DNA from: CAJMNU01 sp905214855
GTDB lineage: Bacteria > Bacillota > Clostridia > Lachnospirales > Lachnospiraceae
Assembly: GCA_937890595.1 (NCBI GenBank)
Contig: CALADM010000023.1
Coordinates: 8,909 to 72,908 of the forward strand
Reading direction: 5' to 3'
DNA: 64,000 bases
A program made the position numbers and the translations under genes. The first letter of the stretch is position 1, and each line of letters begins with the position of its first letter. The notes under the pieces were generated by a model that worked only from the letters and a program-made list of their open reading frames with translations, ran no database searches and was not told the origin of the DNA. Shown piece after piece: positions 1 to 8,121 of the stretch.

Positions 1-1
1 G

Positions 2-88
2 AGTACACAGCAATATATCAGAGATCACTTCAGTGTGGATGCAGTTTGGAATATCATACAAGATGATTTTTGTGTTGTGAAAAATTGA
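2..88 (+). CDS. C-terminal end of a gene cut by the window edge
   Basis: A reading frame is open from the first bases to a TGA at 86-88 and gives 28 residues, too few to identify a family. A strong terminator follows directly, which supports this being the real 3' end of a gene. Given the neighbours it could be the tail of a glycosyltransferase, but that is a guess from context. Another frame also stays open for about 20 codons, so the frame choice is not certain. Confidence 0.4.
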   Translation, partial: STQQYIRDHFSVDAVWNIIQDDFCVVKN

Positions 89-97
89 CATTTTTTG

Positions 98-139
98 CGC
101 TGTGCATGGAGTGCTTTTCCATGTACAGCGTTCTTTTTT
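98..139 (+). terminator. Rho-independent terminator
   Basis: A 13-bp stem (98-110 with 118-130, one G-U pair) closes a 7-nt loop and is followed by TTCTTTTTT. It ends the transcript coming from the left edge and separates it from the heptose operon. Confidence 0.9.
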
Positions 140-161
140 GAGAATCTTAATTCATTCGTAA

Positions 162-190
162 TTGATTCAACTATATAAAAATGCTATAAT
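162..190 (+). promoter_or_regulatory. Sigma-A promoter of the heptose operon
   Basis: TTGATT at 162-167, a 17-nt spacer and a perfect TATAAT at 185-190 preceded by TGC (extended -10). The leader to hddC would be about 130 nt and AT-rich, with no obvious riboswitch. Promoters at 20999 and 53230 share the AAAAATG segment just before the -10. Confidence 0.8.
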
Positions 191-323
191 TCAACAAGAA
201 TCATGGAAAAATCAAGGTAATACGATCTGAAAAAGAGAGTATAGGCTAAAAGTATAGAGAGAAATATAGGGAAAAAGAAAAATAAGAGATGATAAACAGG
301 TAAAGAACAGGAGGAAACAGGAA

Positions 324-1031
324 ATGCAGGCAATTTTGTTGGCAGGGGGACTTGGAACAAGACTCCGTTCTGTAGTAAGTGACAGACCAAAGCCAATGGC
401 ATTGGTAGAAGGCAGACCATTTATGGAGTATGTGGTTCATGAGTTAGTAAAACAGGGTGTCACAGAGATCATTTTTGCTGTAGGATATAAAGGAAGTATG
501 GTGGAAGAATATTTTCAGGATGGAAAAGAATTTGGAGTAAAAATTTCTTATTCCTATGAAGAAGAACTTTTAGGAACAGCAGGAGCGATCAAAAATGCAG
601 GGCATTTCATTCATGATGAGCAATTTCTTGTCCTGAATGCGGATACATTTTATCTGTTTGATTATAATAGGCTGTCCAAGTTTTTACAGGAAGAAAACAT
701 GGATATGGCGCTGGTTTTAAGAAGAGTAGAAGATATCTCACGCTATGGAGAGGCAAGTGTAACTGGGAACAGACTGACAGGGTTTAATGAAAAGAGCAGT
801 GTGGCAAGACCGGGAACGATCAATGGCGGTATTTATATGATGAGACAAGAGCTTTTGGATGAAATCCCGAATGGTAAGGTATCTCTGGAAAATGAGATGA
901 TACCAAAATGGATGCAGGAAGGACGAATGTTAGGTGCTGTGATCAATGATGGATATTTTATTGATATCGGCATTCCGGAGGATTATTTTCGGTTTCAGGA
1001 AGATGTAAAGAAAGGAATTGTGGTATGGTAA
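324..1031 (+). CDS. hddC: D-glycero-alpha-D-manno-heptose-1-phosphate guanylyltransferase (HddC type)
   Basis: Sugar-1-phosphate nucleotidyltransferase of 235 residues. The nucleotide-binding loop LLAGGLGTRL is at residues 5-14, followed by the DRPKPM substrate loop and an LNADTF metal site near residue 104. Adjacent heptose kinase, phosphatase and isomerase genes indicate that the substrate is heptose 1-phosphate and that the product is GDP-heptose, as in the GDP-heptose route of Aneurinibacillus. The nucleotide base is inferred from context; the fold alone does not decide between GTP and other NTPs. Start ATG 324 has AGGAGG about 10 nt upstream. The stop overlaps the next gene by 7 nt, so the two are translationally coupled. 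Confidence 0.87.
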   Translation: MQAILLAGGLGTRLRSVVSDRPKPMALVEGRPFMEYVVHELVKQGVTEIIFAVGYKGSMVEEYFQDGKEFGVKISYSYEEELLGTAGAIKNAGHFIHDEQFLVLNADTFYLFDYNRLSKFLQEENMDMALVLRRVEDISRYGEASVTGNRLTGFNEKSSVARPGTINGGIYMMRQELLDEIPNGKVSLENEMIPKWMQEGRMLGAVINDGYFIDIGIPEDYFRFQEDVKKGIVVW

Positions 1032-2095
1032 TCAGAGGAAGAGCACCACTGCGTGTGAGTTTTGGAGGCGGTGGTACGGATGTCGCTCCTTTTTGTGAGG
1101 AGCAGGGAGGTGCGATCATAGGGAGCACCATAAATAAATATGCATATTGTTCTATCATTCCAAGAGAAGATGATCAGATTACAGTACATTCTCTGGATTT
1201 TGATATGACAGTAAAATATAACACAAGAGAAAATTATATTTATGATGGAAAATTGGATCTGGTAACAGCGGCACTAAAAGCAATGGATATCCGTCAGGGA
1301 TGTGAGGTATATCTCCAGTGTGACGCACCTCCGGGATCTGGTCTTGGAACGTCTTCCACTGTCATGGTCGCACTTCTCAGCGCAATGGCAAAATGGAAAG
1401 GTGTGCAGATGGATGGCTATGCACTTGCAGATCTGGCATATGGTGTAGAGCGAGAAGATCTTGGAATTGCAGGCGGATATCAGGATCAATATGCAGCGAC
1501 CTTTGGGGGATTTAATTTTATTGAATTTCACGGAAGAAATAATGTGGTGGTAAACCCTTTGAGGATCAAAAAAGAAATCTTGCATGAATTACAGTATAAT
1601 CTGCTCTTATGTTACACAGGAAATATCCATGTATCAGCCAATATTATCAAAGATCAGGTCAACAACTATAAGAAACAGGATGCTTTTGATGCTATGTGTG
1701 AAGTGAAAGCATTAGCATATGCAATGAAGGATGAACTTTTGAGAGGCAATCTTCATAATTTTGGGAAACTTCTGGATTATGGATGGCAGAGCAAGAAGAG
1801 AATGAGCAGTAAGATCACCAATCCAAGAATTGATGAGTTGTATGAGGAAGCATTGAAAGCCGGAGCTTTGGGTGGAAAACTCTTAGGAGCAGGCGGAGGT
1901 GGTTTCCTGCTTTTATACTGCCCATATAATGTAAAGCATAAAGTTGCAGAACGTCTGGAAAAGGCAGGTGGTCAGCTCACAGACTGGAATTTTGAGCTGC
2001 GTGGGGCACAGAGCTGGTGCTCTGATGAGAACCGCTGGAGTTATGAGCATGTATGTGTGAAGATGCCGAATAAGGAGTATCGTTTTGATTTTTAG
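1025..2095 (+). CDS. hddA: D-glycero-alpha-D-manno-heptose-7-phosphate kinase (GHMP family)
   Basis: Cytosolic GHMP kinase of 356 residues that phosphorylates heptose 7-phosphate at C1. It starts with the RAPLRVSFGGGGTD segment (residues 5-18) typical of HddA, carries the ATP-binding loop PPGSGLGTSST near residues 101-111, and has the C-terminal motif LGAGGGGFLL near 288-297. HddA makes the alpha anomer and feeds GDP-heptose, unlike HldE, which feeds ADP-heptose. Length matches the family. It overlaps both hddC and gmhB. Confidence 0.93.
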   Translation: MVIRGRAPLRVSFGGGGTDVAPFCEEQGGAIIGSTINKYAYCSIIPREDDQITVHSLDFDMTVKYNTRENYIYDGKLDLVTAALKAMDIRQGCEVYLQCDAPPGSGLGTSSTVMVALLSAMAKWKGVQMDGYALADLAYGVEREDLGIAGGYQDQYAATFGGFNFIEFHGRNNVVVNPLRIKKEILHELQYNLLLCYTGNIHVSANIIKDQVNNYKKQDAFDAMCEVKALAYAMKDELLRGNLHNFGKLLDYGWQSKKRMSSKITNPRIDELYEEALKAGALGGKLLGAGGGGFLLLYCPYNVKHKVAERLEKAGGQLTDWNFELRGAQSWCSDENRWSYEHVCVKMPNKEYRFDF

Positions 2096-2693
2096 AGAAG
2101 AGACACAAGGGAAAAAGACTATTTTTCTGGATCGGGATGGAACGATCAATGAGGAAGTGAATTATCTTTATAAAAAAGAGGATTTAAAGCTGATCGAGGG
2201 TGCGTCAGAGGCGATCGCATTGTTTTGTAAGGCAGGATATCGTGTAGTGGTGGTGACAAATCAGGCTGGTGTAGCGAGAGGCTACTATACAGAAGAAGAT
2301 GTGAAGATATTGCATCAATACCTGAATGAACTCCTTGCACCATTTTCGGCACATATCGATGCGTTTTATTATTGTCCGCATCATCCGGTTCATGGACTTG
2401 GGAAATATAAGACAGACTGTGAATGCAGAAAACCGAAAACGGGGCTTTTGAAACAGGCAGAGAGAGACTGTGCAGTGGATAAAGCACATTCATGGATGAT
2501 CGGAGATAAGATTTCCGATACAAAAGCAGGACAGGCATATGGAGTTGGTACAATTTTGGTCGGAACAGGATATGGCAGGGAAATTTATGAAAAAGACTGC
2601 CTAAAGCAACAGGAAAAAGAGTATGATGTATATCAGCCTGATCTATATCAGGCAGCTGTGTGGATTCTGAACAGGGAACAGAAGGGAGAGTAG
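2085..2693 (+). CDS. gmhB: D-glycero-D-manno-heptose-1,7-bisphosphate 7-phosphatase (GmhB)
   Basis: HAD phosphatase of 202 residues that removes the 7-phosphate. FLDRDGT (residues 14-20) supplies the nucleophile and acid/base Asp pair. A Cys/His cluster (CPHHP then CEC, about residues 103-125) is the GmhB zinc site, and GDKISDT near 153 is the Mg-binding motif. The start is a TTG at 2085 with AGGAG seven bases upstream, inside the end of hddA; no better start lies before the first motif. It closes the kinase-phosphatase step between HddA and HddC. Confidence 0.93.
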   Translation: MIFREETQGKKTIFLDRDGTINEEVNYLYKKEDLKLIEGASEAIALFCKAGYRVVVVTNQAGVARGYYTEEDVKILHQYLNELLAPFSAHIDAFYYCPHHPVHGLGKYKTDCECRKPKTGLLKQAERDCAVDKAHSWMIGDKISDTKAGQAYGVGTILVGTGYGREIYEKDCLKQQEKEYDVYQPDLYQAAVWILNREQKGE

Positions 2694-2701
2694 GAGACAA
2701 C

Positions 2702-3343
2702 ATGTGTGAACAGAAATATCTGGAAGAACTGGTAAATCGTTATCCAAAACTGGAAGCGGTACAGTCAGATATCCAAAAAGCATATAAAATTTTAGAAAAA
2801 AGCTACGAAAATGGAAAAAAACTTCTAGTTGCAGGAAATGGCGGAAGCTGTGCAGATGCAGAACATATTGTAGGGGAGCTTATGAAAGGATTTGTTAAGA
2901 AACGTCCTGTGAACGAGATGCTGAAAAAAAAATTGGAAGCACAGGATCCGGTTCTGGGAGCAGAGCTTTCCAAAAAACTTCAGGGTTCTCTTCCGGCGAT
3001 CGCTCTGACAGGACATCCAGGGCTTACAACAGCTTTTTTGAATGATGTGGATGGAGGAATTGCCTTTGCCCAGCAGCTTTGTGGTTTTGGAAATGCAGGG
3101 GATGTGTTTTTAGGAATTTCCACATCAGGAAATTCAAAAAATATTCTGTATGCATCCTGTGCGGCAAGAGCTAAAAATATTTCGGTGATCGGATTGCTTG
3201 GAAGAGATGGTGGAGAGATGAAACGCTTTTGTGATGCGGCGATCATCGTTCCTGAGACAGAGACATATAAGATTCAGGAATTACATCTTCCAATATATCA
3301 CACCCTTTGCCTGATGCTGGAAGAACATTTTTTTGCGCTGTAG
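2702..3343 (+). CDS. gmhA: Sedoheptulose-7-phosphate isomerase (GmhA), SIS domain
   Basis: SIS-domain isomerase of 213 residues that converts sedoheptulose 7-phosphate to D-glycero-D-manno-heptose 7-phosphate, the first committed heptose step. GNGGSCADAEH begins near residue 46 and the phosphate-binding STSGNS lies near 139; both are GmhA signatures. Start ATG 2702 follows AGGAG; a longer frame from 2660 would overlap gmhB and lacks a ribosome site. With the three genes before it, the pathway from sedoheptulose 7-phosphate to nucleotide-heptose is complete. Confidence 0.94.
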   Translation: MCEQKYLEELVNRYPKLEAVQSDIQKAYKILEKSYENGKKLLVAGNGGSCADAEHIVGELMKGFVKKRPVNEMLKKKLEAQDPVLGAELSKKLQGSLPAIALTGHPGLTTAFLNDVDGGIAFAQQLCGFGNAGDVFLGISTSGNSKNILYASCAARAKNISVIGLLGRDGGEMKRFCDAAIIVPETETYKIQELHLPIYHTLCLMLEEHFFAL

Positions 3344-3405
3344 TTTCAAATATATAAAAACTATGAGAAAAAATGAAAACACAGAAGAAAGATGGGGGAA
3401 ATGGG

Positions 3406-4839
3406 ATGAAGGAGAGGCACGTCAAAGTGGGGCATGACCATGTGGAAGATAAAAAGTGGATCTATGCTATAGGACCGGTTATAGGTTTTTTGTTTTGCCT
3501 GATCTATCTGAATCGTGCGGTGATTGATGTGACATATACAGATTATATCCGTCTGATCAACAGCTATCTTCCGGATGTCTGGAATCCGAAAAAGTTTTTT
3601 GTGGCAGATGTACTGACACGAATCCCTCTCAATTATCTGGAAAGAGCTATTAATGTCACATGGTTTGGCTATAATACCATGATCGAGATGGTTTTGGGAG
3701 TTTTGGGACTTGGACTTTCAGCAGGTGTGATTGCTGTGTACTGTGCGAAACATAGAATTCGTTTTGGATGGTATTTTTTACTCATGGCAGTTTTGTTCAG
3801 CCTGAACAAATGGGAGATGATCACAAATGGAACAGGATGGATTCATTTCGCAGCGTTTGCCTGTTTTTATTATCATTATCTGATATTGGATAGGGTATAT
3901 CGTGGTGAAGGAAAAAGGGGAGATTCTATACGTTTGTGTCTTCTGCCATTTTTGGTCACGCTTGGAGTAGCAGGACCATACTGTGCAATCTACTCAGTAA
4001 CAGTAATTTTAGCCTGTTTGTTTGCAGCAGTAAGAAAAATAGCAAAAGCGAAAGGAATTCAAAAGGTAAAAAACGATGTGATACAGTGGCTGCTCTATGC
4101 AGGATGTACGGTTATTCCTTTGCTCCTTTACATGTGGAGCAATTCTCATACAGTGGAGGAACATGCAGGAGCTGTAGATGCATCGTTATTTGGAACACTT
4201 TTGGAACAGCCCTTGTTTTTTGCAGAATTTTTCCTCAAATCGTTTGCTTCCACTGTTTTAGGAGATGAATGTATCCGAAAAATCTGTACACAAGAGTGGC
4301 AGATCCTGATTCTGGGAGCTTTGGTACTTGGATGTTATTTTTTTGCTCTCTATTTAAATTGGAGTCAAAAAATTTATGAGAGGACGATTTTTCCGCTGAT
4401 ACTGCTTGCAGCAGGGGGGATGAACCATGTATTGATCTTGTTATCACGCTGGATCTTTTTAAAACCGGATTATGGAATGAGTTCCAGATATGCCTTACAG
4501 TTTCAGGTAGGGATACTGGGGATCTTACTTACCTTTGCTTTTGCCCTGCAAAAATCATATAAAAAGAAACCAAACAGGGGACTTTGGATCGGTTGTGCAT
4601 TGATAGGGAGCATCTTCCTTTTTGGAAATACCTTTACAACATACAGTGAGTGGAATACAGCACCCTATCGTAAGCAGAATTTGACCATAAAAAGAGAAGC
4701 TGCGTTTCATTACGAAGAATTGAGTGATAAAGAACTGGAAGACATCTTCCAATATAAAAAAGGTCCGGATCAGATCAGAAATGCACTGAGGATATTGAAG
4801 GATCATAGTTGGAATGTGTTTAGGGAACAGGAGGACTAA
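3406..4839 (+). CDS. Polytopic membrane protein of unknown function in the sugar operon
   Basis: About 477 residues with roughly ten hydrophobic segments, starting with one at about residues 15-35, and a charged C-terminal tail ending near the next start codon. I do not recognise the family. Size and topology resemble GT-C glycosyltransferases or polymerases that use polyprenyl-linked sugars, but no diagnostic acidic loop motif is clear. Its place between the heptose and CDP-sugar genes suggests a surface-glycan role. Start 3406 is preferred because of the G-rich site before it; an ATG at 3373 would add 11 residues. The stop lies one base before the rfbF start. Confidence 0.7.
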   Translation: MKERHVKVGHDHVEDKKWIYAIGPVIGFLFCLIYLNRAVIDVTYTDYIRLINSYLPDVWNPKKFFVADVLTRIPLNYLERAINVTWFGYNTMIEMVLGVLGLGLSAGVIAVYCAKHRIRFGWYFLLMAVLFSLNKWEMITNGTGWIHFAAFACFYYHYLILDRVYRGEGKRGDSIRLCLLPFLVTLGVAGPYCAIYSVTVILACLFAAVRKIAKAKGIQKVKNDVIQWLLYAGCTVIPLLLYMWSNSHTVEEHAGAVDASLFGTLLEQPLFFAEFFLKSFASTVLGDECIRKICTQEWQILILGALVLGCYFFALYLNWSQKIYERTIFPLILLAAGGMNHVLILLSRWIFLKPDYGMSSRYALQFQVGILGILLTFAFALQKSYKKKPNRGLWIGCALIGSIFLFGNTFTTYSEWNTAPYRKQNLTIKREAAFHYEELSDKELEDIFQYKKGPDQIRNALRILKDHSWNVFREQED

Positions 4840-4840
4840 A

Positions 4841-5617
4841 ATGAAAGTTGTATTATTAGCAGGCGGATTCGGAACAAGGATCAGTGAAGAAAGCCATTTA
4901 AAACCAAAACCAATGATCGAGATCGGCGAGCGCCCGATCCTTTGGCATATCATGAAATATTATTCCCAATTCGGATTGCATGATTTTATTATATGCTTGG
5001 GGTACAAACAGTATGTGGTGAAGGAATTTTTTGCAGATTATTTTCTTCATACATCGGATGTTACATTTGATCTTGCCAACAACAAGATGGAAGTACACAA
5101 CAACTATTCAGAGCCGTGGAAAGTCACATTGATCGATACAGGACTCCATACCATGACGGGCGGCAGAATTAAACGGATCCAGAAGTATGTGGGAGATGAG
5201 CCATTTATGCTGACATATGGTGATGGACTCGCCAATGTAGATATCAATGCGCTTAGAGAATTCCATGAAAAACATGGAAAGATCGCTACGATCACAGCAG
5301 TCAATGTGGGGCAGAAATTTGGTGTGCTGGATGTATCTGATCAGGGAAATATCAATGCCTTCCGTGAGAAAAACGATATGGATGGAAGTCTGATCAATGG
5401 TGGATATATGGTAATGAATCCAGGTGTGTTTGATTATATTGAAGGCGATGCAACTGTTTTTGAGAAAGAACCATTGGAAAAACTGGCTTCTGATGGAGAG
5501 TTGATGGCATACAAACATACTGGTTTCTGGAAATGCATGGATACACAGAGAGACAAACAACAGCTTGAAGCATTGTGGCAGTCTGATAATGCTCCGTGGA
5601 AGATCTGGAAAGAATAA
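4841..5617 (+). CDS. rfbF: Glucose-1-phosphate cytidylyltransferase
   Basis: 258 residues; makes CDP-glucose from CTP and glucose 1-phosphate. It opens with VVLLAGGFGTRI, has the KPKPMIEIG loop typical of RfbF/DdhA, and an LTYGDG metal-binding site near residues 125-130. Family length is about 257. Start ATG 4841 follows AGGAGG; an in-frame ATG at 4814 lies inside the preceding gene. It is the first of three consecutive CDP-sugar genes. Confidence 0.96.
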   Translation: MKVVLLAGGFGTRISEESHLKPKPMIEIGERPILWHIMKYYSQFGLHDFIICLGYKQYVVKEFFADYFLHTSDVTFDLANNKMEVHNNYSEPWKVTLIDTGLHTMTGGRIKRIQKYVGDEPFMLTYGDGLANVDINALREFHEKHGKIATITAVNVGQKFGVLDVSDQGNINAFREKNDMDGSLINGGYMVMNPGVFDYIEGDATVFEKEPLEKLASDGELMAYKHTGFWKCMDTQRDKQQLEALWQSDNAPWKIWKE

Positions 5618-5710
5618 TGGAAGAATGTAGTGGAAGACTGTATTTGAAGATGGAAAAACGTATCGACAAATAAACCAAAATCAGTAAGAAAAAATCAAAG
5701 AGGTATAGAA

Positions 5711-6751
5711 ATGGAATTTTATAAAGGAAAAAGAGTTCTGGTGACAGGGCATACAGGATTTAAAGGATCTTGGTTATGTGAGATATTAAAGATGTGGGGA
5801 GCAGAGGTGACAGGTTACGCATTATCAGCTCCCACAGATCCAAGTTTGTTTGAGATTGCAGGTGTGGAAGAAGGAATGCGTTCCGTGATAGGCGATATCA
5901 GAGATCTGGAAGCGATGGAGCGTGTCTTTCAGGAAACTCAGCCTGAGATTGTATTTCATCTGGCAGCCCAGCCGATCGTTCGAGATTCTTACAAAGATCC
6001 AGTCTATACCTATGAGACCAATGTGATGGGAACGGTTCATCTGATGGAGTGTGTACGCAGAACACCAAGTGTCAGATCCGTTGTCAATGTGACAACAGAC
6101 AAAGTCTATGAAAATCATGAGTGGGAGTATGGATATCGGGAGACAGACCGTTTGGATGGTTATGATCCATATTCCAACAGCAAATCCTGTTCTGAGCTGG
6201 TGACACACAGTTTTAAACAATCTTTCTTTGCAGATGGGAGATGTGCCATTTCCACAGTGCGTGCCGGAAATGTGATCGGAGGCGGAGATTTTGCAAATGA
6301 CAGGATCATTCCAGACTGTATCCGTGCGGCAATGAGACAGGAAAAGGTTATTGTGAGAAATCCACATTCGACAAGACCATATCAACATGTATTAGAACCA
6401 TTGGCTGTCTATCTGAAGATTGCTGCATTACAGTATGAGAACAGGGAGTATGAGGGATGCTATAATGTAGGACCAGATGATATAGATTGTGTTTGTACAA
6501 GCGATCTTGTCACAATGTTTTGTAAAGCATGGGGGGATGGAATGGATTGGGAAAACCGCTATGATGGAGGTCCTCATGAGGCAAATTTCTTAAAATTGGA
6601 CTGTTCCAAGATTAAAAAGAAACTGAATTGGAAGCCAAGATACCATGTCAATGAGGCAGTTTTAAAGACGGTAGAGTGGTCAAAGGCATATTGTGAGAAT
6701 CAGAATATGCAGGAAGTAACCAGACAGCAGATTCGGGAATTTTTTGAATAA
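5711..6751 (+). CDS. rfbG: CDP-glucose 4,6-dehydratase
   Basis: Extended SDR of 346 residues that converts CDP-glucose to CDP-4-keto-6-deoxyglucose with bound NAD. The Rossmann motif TGHTGFKG is at residues 12-19, the TTDK active-site segment near 127-130, and the YxxxK pair (YSNSK) near 154-158. Length and order behind rfbF match DdhB/RfbG. AGAGG lies about 8 nt before ATG. The 93-nt gap after rfbF shows no terminator, so it is probably cotranscribed. Confidence 0.95.
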   Translation: MEFYKGKRVLVTGHTGFKGSWLCEILKMWGAEVTGYALSAPTDPSLFEIAGVEEGMRSVIGDIRDLEAMERVFQETQPEIVFHLAAQPIVRDSYKDPVYTYETNVMGTVHLMECVRRTPSVRSVVNVTTDKVYENHEWEYGYRETDRLDGYDPYSNSKSCSELVTHSFKQSFFADGRCAISTVRAGNVIGGGDFANDRIIPDCIRAAMRQEKVIVRNPHSTRPYQHVLEPLAVYLKIAALQYENREYEGCYNVGPDDIDCVCTSDLVTMFCKAWGDGMDWENRYDGGPHEANFLKLDCSKIKKKLNWKPRYHVNEAVLKTVEWSKAYCENQNMQEVTRQQIREFFE

Positions 6752-6762
6752 GGAGAAAAATA

Positions 6763-8103
6763 ATGTTTGAACATATGGATGAGCAGCAGGCAAGAGCTGC
6801 AATTTTAGAGCAGGTAGCAGAGTATTGTGATACATTCCACAAAAAGAAACCGTATGAGGAAGGAGACCGTATCCCATATGCATCTCGTGTATATGATAAA
6901 GAGGAGATGGTAAATCTGGTTGATTCCAGTCTGGAATTCTGGCTTACCTCCGGTCGTTATACAGATGAATTCGAGAAAGATCTTGCGAAATATCTTGGGG
7001 TAAGATATTGTTCTCTGGTAAACTCCGGTTCTTCTGCTAATCTTTTAGCGTTTATGACACTGACTTCCCCGCTTTTGGGAGATCGTCAGATCAAACGTGG
7101 AGATGAGATCATTACTGTGGCAGCAGGATTTCCGACTACAGTGACTCCTATGATCCAGTATGGTGCAGTTCCGGTATTTGTGGATGTGACGATCCCTCAG
7201 TATAATATTGACGTGACCATGCTGGAAAAAGCAGTTTCCGAAAAGACAAAAGCGGTGATGATCGCTCATACTCTGGGCAATCCATTTGATCTTACAGCAG
7301 TCAAAGAATTTTGTGACAAACATAATCTATGGCTGGTGGAAGATAACTGTGATGCACTGGGAAGTGAATATGAGATCCATGGTGAGAAAAAACTGACTGG
7401 TACGATCGGAGATATTGGCACATCCAGCTTCTACCCACCACATCACATGACAATGGGAGAGGGGGGAGCTGTGTATACAGATAATCCGCTTTTGAACAAG
7501 ATTAGCCGTTCTTTTAGAGACTGGGGAAGAGACTGTGTCTGCCCATCCGGACGTGACAATCTGTGTGGACATCGTTTTGACAGGCAGTATGGGGAACTGC
7601 CATTGGGATACGATCATAAATACGTCTATTCTCATTTTGGATATAATTTAAAAGCAACCGATATGCAGGCAGCGATCGGCTGTGCGCAGCTGAAAAAGTT
7701 CCCGTCTTTTGTAGAGAGAAGAAGACACAATTTTGACAGATTATATCATGCTTTGGAAGATCTGTCAGACCGTTTGATCTTGCCAACACCATGTGAACAT
7801 TCCAATCCAAGTTGGTTTGGTTTCCTTATTACCTGTAAAGAGGGAGTAGACAGAAATAAAGTGGTTCAATATGTGGAGAGTAAAGGTGTGCAGACAAGAA
7901 TGTTGTTTGCGGGAAATCTGATAAAACATCCTTGTTTTGATGAAATGAGAAAGAGCAACACAGGATTTCGTGTGGTAGGAGATCTTTCCTGTACAGACCG
8001 GATCATGAGTGATACATTCTGGGTAGGAGTATATCCTGGAATGAATGATGAAATGATCGACTATATGGCTAAGACAATCAGGGAGGCAGTCGCTGATCGA
8101 TAG
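6763..8103 (+). CDS. rfbH: CDP-4-keto-6-deoxyglucose 3-dehydrase (E1, RfbH)
   Basis: 446 residues; PMP and [2Fe-2S] enzyme that removes the C3 hydroxyl of CDP-4-keto-6-deoxyglucose. The aminotransferase-like fold carries a His pair (227-228, YPPHHMTMGEGG) where ordinary aminotransferases have the PLP lysine, the hallmark of E1. A Cys-rich stretch around residues 257-267 fits the iron-sulfur ligands. The known partner reductase E3 (flavin and ferredoxin-like) is not encoded nearby. Start ATG 6763 follows AAGGAG. Confidence 0.95.
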   Translation: MFEHMDEQQARAAILEQVAEYCDTFHKKKPYEEGDRIPYASRVYDKEEMVNLVDSSLEFWLTSGRYTDEFEKDLAKYLGVRYCSLVNSGSSANLLAFMTLTSPLLGDRQIKRGDEIITVAAGFPTTVTPMIQYGAVPVFVDVTIPQYNIDVTMLEKAVSEKTKAVMIAHTLGNPFDLTAVKEFCDKHNLWLVEDNCDALGSEYEIHGEKKLTGTIGDIGTSSFYPPHHMTMGEGGAVYTDNPLLNKISRSFRDWGRDCVCPSGRDNLCGHRFDRQYGELPLGYDHKYVYSHFGYNLKATDMQAAIGCAQLKKFPSFVERRRHNFDRLYHALEDLSDRLILPTPCEHSNPSWFGFLITCKEGVDRNKVVQYVESKGVQTRMLFAGNLIKHPCFDEMRKSNTGFRVVGDLSCTDRIMSDTFWVGVYPGMNDEMIDYMAKTIREAVADR

Positions 8104-8121
8104 AAGATGGGAGGGGAAATA

